From assembly GCF_026151205.1 (NCBI RefSeq), contig NC_087076.1, forward strand, positions 6,982,902-7,046,901: a DNA stretch of 64,000 bases, read 5' to 3'. The position numbers and the translations under genes are program-made. Positions within the stretch are counted from its first letter, which is position 1. Each line of letters opens with the position of its first letter. The notes under the pieces were generated by a model that worked only from the letters and a program-made list of their open reading frames with translations, was not told where the DNA came from and ran no database searches. Below, piece by piece: positions 48,101-58,986 of the stretch. This stretch comes from Bolinopsis microptera (Eukaryota; Ctenophora; Tentaculata; Lobata; Bolinopsidae).

Positions 48101-51100
48101 TTTTATTTTACCTGATGGTTTGTAGAAGATTGTTGGTGAAGGGGGGCTGCCAGTCTCGAACATAAGATAAGATGAATCTCTGGTGAAGGCAGCATGACAT
48201 TTATCTGGGAAACTTCTGTACTCAAAGCTCCAAACTTCAACTTTGTTACATTCTATCTTCAGGTGAGTGGGTGTTTTGAATATAGTCCAAGTTCTGTAGA
48301 AATGAGCTGGAACGTTGGTCATTGTGAAGCCGTCTTCCTCTGTACCCACCATTACAATCTGGGCCTAACCAGATACTGAACTCGTTGAACTTAAATGACA
48401 TCCAGAACACTTCCGCTTTTGAGGCGTCAGAGAACTTAATCCAGAGCTGAGAGTTGTCGTTATCAGCCCAAGTTCTAAGTAGAAGTGGAGTTGTTTCAAT
48501 GTCAAAGTTAACGACTTCTTTTAGTTTAACTGCTTTCCAATCTGAGATGTGAATCAATTAAACATCATGGATTGATTGGAAATTTAAAATATTATGACTT
48601 TTGACAGCTATCAGTAACTGGAGTATAATAATAAGAAGATAACTAAATATTCTGATCTTAAAGAGTTCATCTAAAAGTTAAACGTAGTTTACCTGATGCC
48701 CTGTACTGCTCAGCGACTTGTGAGCTGTGATCCACAAAGAACATTTGACGTGATGGTTGGTTGAAAGATGTGCATTTGATGTCTCCTAGAACAGAATCAC
48801 TGTAAGTGTACTTCAAGCAAAACTCCCCGTTACACTCAATAATCAACTCTTTAGATGTCTTGAAGATTGTCCAAACTACTTCAGTTGTTGCTGGTTCCGG
48901 GTTAAGTAATGCTTCACCTGGGCCGTTACAATCTGCCAACCATGCGCTGTTGTCCTCGATTAATATTCCTAACGAGAATACATCAAGACCACTTATAGGA
49001 ACTGCTATGGTTCCTTGAATCCAGACATATTTGCTAGGGGTCCCAGTAGCGGTGTTAGACTTTATTTCCAGTGGTACTTCATCCAAGATATGGTCAAACT
49101 TTACTCCTTTCTCAACGGTCTGCCACTCTGCAATAGCGATGATCAAGATAACCCAAATTTCATCTTCCGATTTAATATACAGATAAACACGATTATATTG
49201 TGTACTAGACGACTGGATAGCACGATTATTTAACTCGATGACTCACCTCTAGTTTCAGTCGTGCTCACAGGCACAGTCCACAATGAGAGCACAAAGATGA
49301 CCTGGTGTTGCTTCAGCATGACATTTCCTATTATAGTGTTACAAAACGTTCAGTTAGTTAAATGTTACAAATTATTTAAATGTTAAAGGAAGACGGTTAC
49401 AAACACTTCCAACTGAGGCAAATTTCTAACCAATATATCTATAGAAAAGAGAACAGTTTTTATCTTATTGGAGGATTATTTTCGAACCGGCACGTCTCTT
49501 CGCGAACAAACAAAAACAGGTGTTATCACCATCACGGGTAAGTGATTTGTAAATTATTTGCGAATTTTCGATTTTCAGCTTTTTAGTAGACTTCTGATCT
49601 AGGTCTACAAGTGCTTCTTTCCTTGGGAGCCATTATATTTTCTAACTCTTCCTTCGTCCCCATAGCTAGCAGCCGATTTTTCAGGCTTTAAATGTTTTTC
49701 GATTAACAGCCTCCATCGTATTTTTATTTAAGATCGGTTAATAAATATCGGGAGAGACCAAATTGTTTTTCAACTTTACAAATGTCTTCAGTACAGCTGA
49801 CAATCTCAAACGTGATGAAAATAGTAAATTTTGGACAGATGGTCGCTCTAATCTTCGATTATGAACTTTAATTTCTACAAATATTTTCTGTCCTCATAAA
49901 AGGGGTTCGGAGATAATATATAAATAACATGATGATTATGCAAAATTCTGTTATACATTGCATTGCAAACGAAAGTTAAGAAAATCGACCAAAGAATACC
50001 AGCGATTTTCAATTCGTGATGGTCAGACTCTGAATGATTTTTAACCCTTATTCGCCTGCCATAATGTGACAATTGCGTTTTCCATTCCCTATTGATCTGC
50101 TTTTATAGTGGCAGAAACAAATGTTTTAAGTTTGTTATTTGGGGGCCGGATAAAATTTTCTATAGCCAGTTTTTCCCAGCAGGTTTATTTTATAAAGTTA
50201 TGAAGTTGTTGTTGTTTTTTCAGTATTTTTCCCACTTTCAACATAATATATTCAATTCTATCCACAGTGTTAGCTGTTTTAAAGTGTTATTACTGCATGA
50301 GGGGGTTGTCCACAAAGTGACACGTCTTAAACAAGGAAATTGGCTATGTTATACACATAGAAGTTTTATGAGGCACCCTTACCTGTATCAAAATGAAATC
50401 ACGACGAAGAATTTTCGTAAAAGTAGTGTGAGTTTTGAATGATAAGGTAGATACTAGACGGTATAGAATGGGTCCTGCCGCAAGCTATAAAATAACAACA
50501 ACCGTTGAGCCACCAAGACCACAAGGGCATACTATGACCATTGCTTCTCTAATCCTGCATACAGAACACTTTTCAACAAGCTATTCACTACTATAATACC
50601 ATTAGTTGAGGTAAGCCCAGTTAAGAACGTGTGTACAAAATATTATATTATACTGCCGTTCTAGAGAGCAAAGAAATATCTGAGTTACATACTCTGTCTG
50701 TGTTATAAAGATTAAAGAAGCTGCTCAAGCAGGTAAAGAATGCATAAATCACAGTATCAAGTATCAACCGAAGATGTTTCAAGTACCGTAGATTCACGAA
50801 ATCAAGAACTTAGCTCCAATCAGAAGCTAATATATCTTGTATTTGGTGCGTCAATTTCTACTCGTGAGAGGGTTTAAAACGGTATATTTATATCGCCGTT
50901 TACCATGGATTTTGCAATGTCTCTTAAGAGATCTCTTAAGAGATCTCTTGATTGTTCTAGAGATCTCTTAAAAACTTTTGAAAAAAAAAAGCCCTTTAAA
51001 TCTTAAAATATTAGTACCAAAAGTTTCGTCTCGATGAGCTGATTACGATACCATAATAATTATGTGATAATAATCGAAAATGTGAAAGTTATAGGCCAAA

Positions 51101-52642
51101 AACTAAAAATTTGCGCGAAAAAAGCACGCACGGCGAACAAGCGCCGTGTAGCATTTTTAGCGAAAATTGCTACACGGTGGATTTATTTTATTCACATTTT
51201 AGACAACTTTTGGTACCAAATTTATCGAAATCGGAGAAAAAAAGTTCTGTGCTCGCGCTTGGCGCTTATTACACTGACTATACATGAAGAGGAGAACTCA
51301 AGCACGAAATAGAAAAATCCGAGTGACCGCAAAACTCTAGAAAAGGGTGTGGCGCCCATCATCTAGAGAGGTGATGACCGTTGAGAAATTGCTTTTAACA
51401 CGAAAAGCTAACGAGAGAGCCTTTTAGAACGGTTTGTCTCCGACTAATAGAGCTAACTGCTAAGGGAATTTTAAAATGTATGGCATTACAAGGTAAGCGT
51501 GTATTTGTATGATCTTAGACTTAATTCGATTCTGAGACCTAGATATATATCGCATTTAACTTATTTTGTACACTTACACTGCAATAACCTCCACAAATCC
51601 ACATGAACATTCCTGTCTGAAGGGATTCTTTTAATTCCTTACTTCGTGAACTATATAAACTGATTTAAAAAAAGTTGATTATAGCAGTACTATTATAAGT
51701 AATGTTGTCTTACTAAGTTCATTGTATCGGTTACATGATATTTAATACTAAAACAGCTGAATGAATGGAAGATTGAGATGAGGAATAAAATACGAATGAC
51801 TTGTAGATCCGTAACTGTATGATAATAATATTTGAGCTATTTTTAGCCATCCACTTTGTGTGTAACAGAGGAGGAGTATATTGTTCTAGACCATTGTTTG
51901 TCTATACACAATATTGAGCTCTCAAAATAAACAACATTCCAGCAATAGTTTATAACAAAACGCATCATCTCAGAACGAAGGTGGAGAAGAGCTACCAGCC
52001 CTACCCAGCATTGAGGACGTCCAGAAAAAGGTATGTGGACTGTGTATTTCAAAAATAGTTACAGTACAATGACCGTCAATGCCTGAATACAATTACTAAC
52101 AATAACTTTCAATGGCCTGAAATAACTACTATAATACTTACAGTAACTTACTGTACAATAACTTACAATTTCTTACAACTATAGTCAACAGTACTACCAT
52201 TATCTCATTGTTAGGGGGTCAAACCAATACTGGCTCCCATTCTATCAGATCTAACGTGCACTTCTTTTCATAACTTCACATAGACTCAAGAGTGGGTCCG
52301 TTTACAACAACAACCCTCAGCTCTGGTTGTACTTATCCGGCGAAAGAAAATAGGGAGGGGGTGGCCAATCAATTTGTTACCAATTTATTACCAATTTATA
52401 TCCCAACTATCGGTCAAATGGACATGGGCATTGATGTTTTTAAGCCTTCTTATTGATGCCAGTTCAAAGATGTATATTTTGTACGTGATCTTCCTGGAAT
52501 CAAATGAGTTGCATTGAAGCAAATTGAAAGTTGTCAATATCATGCTAAACAGTCTTTGTTTAAATCGTTGATTTACCGAATCAATACCTTTCATCTCGAG
52601 ACCCGAATCAAAATTTGTTTTGCTTTTGTTGTGAAAGTTCGT

Positions 52643-52690
<48 letters not shown>

Positions 52691-55600
52691 TTAGATCACC
52701 GTATCTTAATGACATAATGCTGGCTGAAATTAGATTACAGAAGGCAGCGCCATCATGATATTATGTGATGATCTCATTCAAATAGTACTGGCACTGGTAT
52801 GCCTGATGACGTGGTGAGTGGAGACGTGTCAATGTGAACGTATCAAAACCTTAAATCTAAAAGTTCTAGAAATTTCTTGTCGACCACATGACATTTGCCA
52901 CTCATAAAATGACTGTACTTAGGGCTAGAAACTCGATATTTTCTGGATGCCCTTGGTAATATTAGTTCAAAGAAAAATGTTTTGTTCGTGTTCGATCTTT
53001 TATAAACCAAAACATAAGTGTTAATACGGAATACCCCAATTGTACAAGAAAAATGATAATTTTTCAGGAACGTTTTGAGTTGAATATCAATATGGGCGTG
53101 GCTTTTGTGTAATGTGTATGGGCTGAAAGTCAAGTTAAAATCAGAAATTGGTTTAATTTGTCAAAAACACAGGTTTTAATACCCCACTTTTCCAAGAAAA
53201 TTACCAATTTTGTTCAGCTTTTCGGGAATTTTGTTGCTCAAATATCAATGTGGGCGTGGCTATATTATTTGAGTATGTTCTAAAAATAGACATCACCAAT
53301 CGGTTTCTTAGTTTTAAAAAATCATATAATTAAAATTTGAGATTTTCCCACGATCGACAAAAGGGCGTGGCCACAGACTTGGTGGAAACATAAAAAATGT
53401 CTCGAACCAAATTTTTTTGATCTATAGACCCCAATAGACCAAAATAACATCACAAACCTTCCACACTCAAAACATTGTGCGGCTTTCTGGCCAGATACTT
53501 GATACCCATATTATGTGCAAACAACATTTTAATCCTCAATACAAGGGATTTGAGGGTATTCCTAATGTAAATGTATTACAAATTCATACTTAGAGCGGTG
53601 GTGTCGATGCAGATGTTCCGTTATTTATGATATCGTATTGTATTACCTTGTTCCTCTCTACCAGAATATATATATTTTACAGTGCAGTGGTAGTAACTAG
53701 TAACTTGTTAGTAACTAGTAACTTGTTAGTCTTACTATGTATGTTTACGGACGGACGGACTGATTAGCGACTGACTGACCACTAACTTCAGCTTCTGTTC
53801 CCGAAAAATGATCAGGAAATATTGCAGGCTTCAGTAAAAGAACTGGTGTCCAAGAAATCCATTAAACAAGCTGTATCTCAGAAGGAGAAAGAACTCGAGG
53901 TGAGATATTGTTAATTATCGATTTAGTGAAAATTTGATAAAATCTACTTTCAAATTTGATTTCATAGAGTTTCATCTATGTTTTTCAACATGAAACTAAT
54001 TTTACCAAAACGTTCTTGTAATTTTTGCACATTCTAAAATTTTATCAGGTAGCAATTAAAGACCCGAAAAGTAAGGAAAAGGAAGGAGCACAGGAGATGG
54101 CAAGCTTCTGGGAGATAATGCAACAGAACAATGCGTACGAGAACGCGTGCATCCTCGTGGGTATGTCAACTTTTCATATATTTTATCTGAATTCTCATTG
54201 GAAGTGTCAGATGAAGATTCGTTTGATGTGTCACATGATTTTAAAGAAGTCATCAAATTATTGATGGTTTAATTTTATCTGAATGATTTTCTCCAGGTGC
54301 ATTCGGTGCTGCCGTTAACGGTGCACACATGCCAATCTTCGCAGTCCTCTTCGCGGAAGTTATTGGGGTTTACATTATCTCTTTAAATTTCTTAATTTCT
54401 ACTGATTGTTTAACGTTTATTCTAGATTATAGATATTATCAGTTTCCCCTTGATCGAGTTATCGCAACGGGTCTGGATCTAATGAGTCCAGTGAATCAAT
54501 CCAGATTGAATAGTCGATCATTGAATTTACCTGCAACGTAGATTCAAAGAAATGCGACTACATCCCACGCTTTGATATTCTAATGGACGTTACACTATGT
54601 CTATATGTGATTTAAAGTACGTGAGGTACATTATACATTATACATTAAATACATTATACATTATACATTATATCCTAACATTCAACTTCTCAGGCCCTGG
54701 CTATAGTGGTGCCGGATCCAAAAAACGCGGACTACAAACCTGACTACAGTGAAACCAACAAGTGGTGTATATTCTTTATAATTGTAGGGGTTGTCGCTGG
54801 TCTTGCCAACTTTTTACAGGTATGTAGGATTTTGTATGTATCTCAGTTTCAAATCTCTTGATTACAATTTAAAGGAATATGTTCAAGCTCTTTATGTAAC
54901 CTCTGTGTTTTCAGATAAGTCCGGGAACAAAAATAAAACAATTTCTCAATTGTTATGTTTCTGAATCTGGAAATTATCGTTTATATGGCAACCCTTTACC
55001 CATTGTTTCAAAATGTAACCGGTTCCCTACTGCCATTGTGATTCTAAAACTGTGTCCCATTATTTCAGATTCATTTTATGACCCTCAGTGGTTTAAGCTT
55101 CACCACCAGAATGCGGCAGAATGCGTTTAAAGCTCTGCTCCGAAAGGTAGGTTCCTTTCTGTTAAAAAAACTTTTTTCCAGGCGACACACAATAAAAAAG
55201 CATCCAATTCCCTTGAATTAGATGTGAATTTTTTTGCGGATATGATATGTATAAACGCCTCTATTGTCTAGAACATGGGGTACTTTGACCTACCAGAGAA
55301 CTCGATTGGAGCACTTACTACTCGCTTATCAGAAGATGCGGCTGCTATCAAAGGAGCTACTGGTATGTTTTCTAGTTTATACATGTAGCTAGTTACAGGC
55401 TTGTTGCTTATAAAGAAGCTTTTATTTAGATGAATTGTTGGTCACGTGGTTTTTACTAGGAGAAATCCTTTTCTGCACCAGATCTGGTCGGCTACAAGTT
55501 CAAACAATCGTGAATTCTTTAATATTCCCTCGGCTTCCTCAGGAGTAAGGATCGGTTCGATGTTACAAAACATAATTGGATTGGGAGTTGGTATCGGAAT

Positions 55601-58600
55601 AGCGTTCTTTGCAAGTTGGCGTCTGACTTTGGTTACTCTCGGTTGTATACCTTTCGTAGCTGCTGCAGGTATTCTATATCATCTTCGTTATTGTAAAGTC
55701 ATTTATCATTCATCCATGGAAACTTTCCTAACAAATGGATAACAAAAAGACGCTGACCCCGGCGGCCCCTTTCCCTCCACATTACTTTGTTTTTCCAGGA
55801 AGTGTACAAATGATGCAATTATCTGGGACCATGAAGTCTATGACAAGGCTTTTCGAACAAGCTGGCCAAGTTGCTGCTGAAGCCGTCGAAAACATGAGGA
55901 CTGTTTCTTCGCTGTGTATTGAGCCACTGTTCTTAAAGAAATACGCTGACTCCCTTAAAAAACCTTCCCAGTAAGTGTAACTTAAATATAACTTAAACCC
56001 TATATATTTTGTGTCAGTTCTGTACAATGTTACTTTGTCAAAAAGAAGATATTTCATACATTCCGATTGCCAAATAATAAGAATTGTAAATCTCAGGAAG
56101 TTTAAGAAGCAAGCCCATTTGTCAGGACTATCCATGGGGCTGGCTGAAGCTGTCATATTCTTCACATATGCTGCTGTATTTACGTATGGTAACTATCTCA
56201 TGAATCTTGAAGATGGGCACAGTGGTAAACTGAGTTTTACTGATCTCATGAAGTAAGCTTTATGTTCATAATTATGTCATAATTATGTCTGATTAATTAA
56301 CATGCATGTATTTCTGTTTGATATCCATTAGTTAGAAGTTGAATATTGTGCTAAATAATTTTACAATGTGAATGGCAGTGGCCCCGCTGACCCCGGGGAC
56401 AATTTGGAAAAACTTAACTAAAGTACTAGCAAAACTGCGCTTTTTTTGCTCACACAATTTTTAGAGATTTACTGGCGTATCCTCTAAAATCGTAACGCCA
56501 CTGGTTAATCGTATCGCTCACATCAAGGTAGCTGTGTCCTGATGTTGTGTCAGCCAAATCGCAAGGGAACCGTCCTACTCAAGCATCAGTCTGAAACAAA
56601 ATGCAGTGAATGATTGAAAATATTTTTTACAGGGTATTTTCTGGGATAGTCTTCTCGGCCATGTCAGTCGGTCAGACAATGGCCATGCTACCGGACTACG
56701 GAAAGGCAAAGGCTGGTGCTTTCAAGCTTTTCAAACTCATAAAAGAACCTCCCATCATTGACGCCTACACCGAGAAAGGAATAAAGGTAATAAGATTATT
56801 AGACTTTGGTTGACCTTCATATCAACTACTGTAATAATTCTATGCCAAACATATACACTGAATCAATCTAAAACGTTCAGATATAGATGGGGGCAAGCGT
56901 GCCACAAATTATTGCTATAAATGGGCCCGTGTGGCGTGTGTTTCAAATGTGCTACAAATTTTGAGAAAACATCGCAACACAAATCGCAACACAAATCCCC
57001 TACAGGGGTAAAGATTCTCATTCTGGATTTTTAGGGGATTTTTCACAGATTTTAGGTTATTTAGGATGGGTAGCCTGAGTGGGGTTGTGTGACTTAGTTA
57101 TTCATATTAGTGTCTATAAATTCGAGGAGTTTATTCTGACGGCTACCGTCTTAAATTCTACAATGATAAATATTTTAATGTACGTGGGCGCGTAAAATCC
57201 ACTACAGAAATAAATCCACTACACATGTTAAGGAAACGTCTTCTGGCTGAACTTGCAGTAACGCGCCGTCTTTTAAGTCTTGATAAAGATGGCGCTGATA
57301 GCCGACACAATCAACATGCAGCGTGTACTGTGAGCGTGCGCGCCTAATATTATAACAACAACCGAACAACACGAACGTCCCACACATTTATTGAGATTAT
57401 TAGTATAGATACCGTATTTCAGCCTGAAGTTAAAGGACTTCTCCGGTTCAACAGCGTCAAATTTAACTACCCGTCACGCCCTGACCTGCCTGTTTTGAAA
57501 GGTAAAAATTCAATAATGATTCTGAATATTTCGTTTATGGACACGTTCACTTGAGTTTTAGGATATTGGTAAACAAAATAAATAGCGTTATGATAATAGG
57601 TGCACCACTACATATCGTTTTTGTTCAGGTCTCTCGTTCAATGTCGACAAAGGCAAGACAATCGCCTTGGTCGGTGAAAGTGGCTGTGGAAAATCCACCT
57701 CAGTTCAACTTTCAGAAAGATTCTATGATGTGCTCGACGGCAATGTGGTAAGTTGCAACTTGCAGTGGATATTATACCTCAGTGATTCAAATATCTAGAG
57801 TGGCATCACATAATATTTTGGTTGATATATTTTAGCAATACATAACTTAAATCTATCAAAATGTTTGATAACCGTCATGGCTCCTATTTCAAGGTTATTT
57901 AGAAGAAAACAATCTATTCATAACGATCTATGTATAAACTTGATGTTATTATAATCAAAAATGTCCACTCTCAGACGATCGATGACATTGACATCAGAGA
58001 GATTAACGTAGCGCATCTGAGACAACAGATGGGGCTAGTTTCTCAGGAACCTATCTTGTTCGACTACTCTATTGAGGGTCAGTACAGTTTGTAGCTGAAC
58101 ATATTTGTTGAAATTACAGGAGTATACAAATAGGATTACATTATAAAGATGTGTGATTTCGTTGTCACCTATATTCGTCAATAAAGTAAAAATAACTGAC
58201 CAATAAACAGAGTTTTTATTCAGAGAATATAAAGTACGGAGCTCTATTCAGAAAGGTGACAGAGGATGAAGTCCGGAGAGCTGCTATCGCTGCTAACATC
58301 AACGACTTCATCATGTCTCTTCCCGATGTAAATCGCGCAGAATACTCTTACATTCATTATTCACAGTATTAGTTGGTGTCTGATTCTAATTTTCTAGTAC
58401 TTAAGTATTTAAACCAAATTAAGTATAAAATTTAAATTTAATATTCCAACTCACTGTTCACCATATCAGGGGTATAACACCCGTGTTGGTGAAAAGGGGA
58501 CACAGCTCTCGGGAGGACAGAAGCAGAGAATAGCCATTGCTCGGGCTCTAGTTAGGAACCCTAAGATACTGCTCCTAGACGAGGCAACCAGTGCCCTGGA

Positions 58601-58986
58601 TAACGAAAGCGAGAAGGTAAGAGATATAGATGATCAAGTGATTTTCTGATAAAACATGCTGCGGAATTGTTACAGTGTTAAATCCATTATCGGCAATCAA
58701 AAATAAATGAGCAGATCCACAATTAAAATTAGTATCACAATGTTTGTATTGTGAACAAGTATGTACTTGTAGTCCTGATTATCCCCAGGTCGTACAAGAA
58801 GCTCTGGACAGAGCACGTGAAGGCAGAACATGTCTGGTGATCGCCCACAGACTCTCAACCATCCAGACAGCAGATCTCATCTGTGTCATCCAAGAGGGTT
58901 CAATTGTGGAGAGTGGGACTCACGCGGAACTGATAGCCATGAAAGGGGTTTACTACAACCTCATCAAATCCGCTGACCAACATTAG
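33182..58986 (+). CDS. ABCB1: ABCB1-like full ABC transporter (P-glycoprotein / MDR), 30 exons
   Basis: Exons: 33182-33270, 33767-33872, 33995-34094, 34262-34360, 34603-34762, 35432-35603, 35960-36201, 36366-36534, 38295-38415, 38800-38915, 39649-39852, 41554-41803, 41966-42063, 51974-52030, 53816-53899, 54049-54160, 54297-54367, 54694-54819, 55069-55146, 55272-55362, 55543-55668, 55799-55970, 56097-56252, 56633-56786, 57423-57501, 57629-57747, 57975-58077, 58224-58327, 58470-58616, 58789-58986. All junctions are GT-AG and phases join into exactly 1300 codons plus stop (human about 1280). Order: Lys-rich N-terminus, TMD1, NBD1 (Walker [10 protein letters not shown] 435-443; LSGGQ 539-543; ILLLDE; IIAHRLS), charged linker, TMD2, NBD2 (Walker [10 protein letters not shown] 1093-1101; LSGGQ 1199-1203; SALD 1227-1230). 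An ATP-driven plasma-membrane exporter of hydrophobic compounds. Oddity: NBD1 residues 570-579 are frame-shifted, so SALD reads SALI. Confidence 0.95.
36281..36345. repeat. 8-bp tandem repeat (GTGTAACA) in ABCB1 intron 7
   Basis: About eight units with two single-base variants (GTGTAATA, GTGTAACG), located 20-85 bp before the exon 8 acceptor. Confidence 0.85.
37642..38285. repeat. 12-bp minisatellite (TCTACTATAATG)n ending at an ABCB1 acceptor
   Basis: About 53 units with a few variant units (TGTAC, AAAG, TATAC) near the left end and one ATAT phase slip at 38041. The right edge lies about 9 bp before exon 9 (38295), so the array replaces most of a normal acceptor tract. Because the unit length is a multiple of 3, long ORFs appear in both strands (ST-I-M, NVYY, VDII repeats); these are artefacts. 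Confidence 0.97.
38504..38778. mobile_element. GC-rich MITE with TA-flanked inverted ends (ABCB1 intron 9)
   Basis: The left end AGGGTCTGCC and right end GGCGGACCC are inverted repeats flanked by TA. Further in, GGCGACGGGCCACATGGC on the left has imperfect complements (GCCGTCGCCACATGGC) on the right. It also contains two 'aaacacact' repeats. GC content is far above the flanking intron. The TA flanks suggest a Tc1/mariner-type origin; tentative. Confidence 0.55.
38921..39484. repeat. 15-bp minisatellite (TTTTACAACTCTAAG)n starting at an ABCB1 5' splice site
   Basis: About 37 near-identical units begin 5 bp after the exon 10/intron boundary (38915|GTGAG). The first unit supplies the last base of the GTGAGT donor. 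Only one unit differs (CTACG near 39458). The array stays open in frame with exon 10 (FTTLS repeats), so intron retention would not stop translation within the array. Confidence 0.97.
39985..41170 (+). pseudogene. Degenerate LINE ORF1-like remnant (ABCB1 intron 11)
   Basis: Fragments in the usual order of a LINE/L1-type ORF1: an N-terminal piece from the ATG at 39995 ([19 protein letters not shown]); then after an interrupting stretch (about 40110-40495) a helical piece ([19 protein letters not shown]) at 40500; then [20 protein letters not shown] near 40770; then in shifted frames [17 protein letters not shown] near 41033 and [18 protein letters not shown] near 41110. Multiple stops and frameshifts make it non-functional. 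Confidence 0.6.
42875..43205. repeat. Tandem duplication, ~160-bp unit (ABCB1 intron 13)
   Basis: Copy 1 (about 42880-43035) and copy 2 (about 43036-43205) share ACATGAAAACGACGTA, GACCCGC(T)TGTGACT and CAATCTTAAGAT...ACACTC, diverged by point changes and small indels. No coding signal is supported. Confidence 0.7.
44441..45685 (-). mobile_element. Truncated Penelope-like element with inverted LTR pieces and 15-bp TSD
   Basis: TGTATTATATGTTGT lies at 44426-44440 and again at 45686-45700, an exact 15-bp target duplication. Inside, about 82-bp terminal segments are inverted repeats: 44441-44523 (GTATTCTGGGTAAAATTATC...) and 45557-45638 as its complement, differing by one small indel. Between them, on the minus strand, is a GIY-YIG endonuclease domain. 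Penelope-like elements carry a C-terminal GIY-YIG after an RT; the RT is missing, so this is a 5'-truncated copy with the rearranged LTR ends typical of the group. It sits in ABCB1 intron 13. Confidence 0.85.
45074..45481 (-). pseudogene. GIY-YIG endonuclease domain of the Penelope-like element (5'-truncated)
   Basis: A 135-residue frame. A Cys/Lys-rich N-terminal part ([12 protein letters not shown]...[10 protein letters not shown]) leads into the GIY-YIG core: [20 protein letters not shown] (the family's Y...YIG strands), then the catalytic-type Arg/His segment [12 protein letters not shown], then [20 protein letters not shown], where the Glu (IAEAM) matches the metal-binding position. The frame is open, but the upstream RT domain is absent. 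Confidence 0.8.
46611..47329 (+). repeat. Dispersed repeat D, copy 1
   Basis: It matches 50381-51306 over most of its length, starting ACCTGTATCAAAATGAAATC and ending GAGGAGAACTCAAGCACG. Relative to the second copy it has small indels and an internal segment (about 47176-47258) in the opposite orientation. No ORF. It sits just downstream (3') of the nested CCP gene. Confidence 0.75.
47778..49319 (-). CDS. Secreted protein: two copies of an unassigned extracellular domain + CCP/sushi (nested antisense, partial)
   Basis: Minus-strand exons: 49319-49247 (signal peptide [19 protein letters not shown]), 49127-48693, 48541-48112, 47960-47778; splice phases are all 1. Exons 2 and 3 encode repeats of one roughly 140-residue domain. 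Each begins (E/D)WK/QxV..., has a W-L-DCNG segment, then WTIFKT...L.IECN and ends YR/YKPSG. I do not recognise this domain; it loosely recalls beta-sandwich extracellular domains. Exon 4 is one CCP/sushi module ([10 protein letters not shown]...PFC, four Cys, Gly-Ser-Trp). It is inferred to be a secreted recognition or adhesion protein. Exon 3 contains a 1-nt frameshift near 48355 (DCNG, then [10 protein letters not shown] in another frame): sequencing error or pseudogene. The gene lies inside ABCB1 intron 13; the 3' end was not found (a donor GTATAC at 47777-47772 implies more exons). Confidence 0.7.
50381..51306 (+). repeat. Dispersed repeat D, copy 2, with inverted segment and insertion
   Basis: Same start and end sequences as the copy at 46611. 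The segment 50846-50935 (GGTGCGTCAATTTC...ATGTCTCTTA) is the reverse complement of 47176-47258. After it lie palindromic AAGAGATCTCTT units and an extra block (about 50975-51285), related in inverted orientation to 61590-61720 (TATAGTCAGTGTAATAAGCG). Confidence 0.75.
50928..50972. repeat. AAGAGATCTCTT palindrome cluster
   Basis: Three adjacent copies of the self-complementary word TTAAGAGATCTCTT, the last interrupted by GATTGTTCTA. The stretch can form a nested hairpin and sits at the edge of the inverted segment of repeat D copy 2. Confidence 0.8.
52646..52688. repeat. Homopolymer G tract (43 bp), ABCB1 intron 14
   Basis: An uninterrupted run of 43 G on the + (transcribed-sense) strand between exons 14 and 15. 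It can form G-quadruplexes in DNA and pre-mRNA. Its true length is likely uncertain in the assembly. Confidence 0.95.
53690..53732. repeat. 19-bp tandem repeat in ABCB1 intron 14
   Basis: Two copies of TAGTAACTAGTAACTTGT, each made of smaller TAGTAAC words, about 85 bp before exon 15. Confidence 0.7.
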
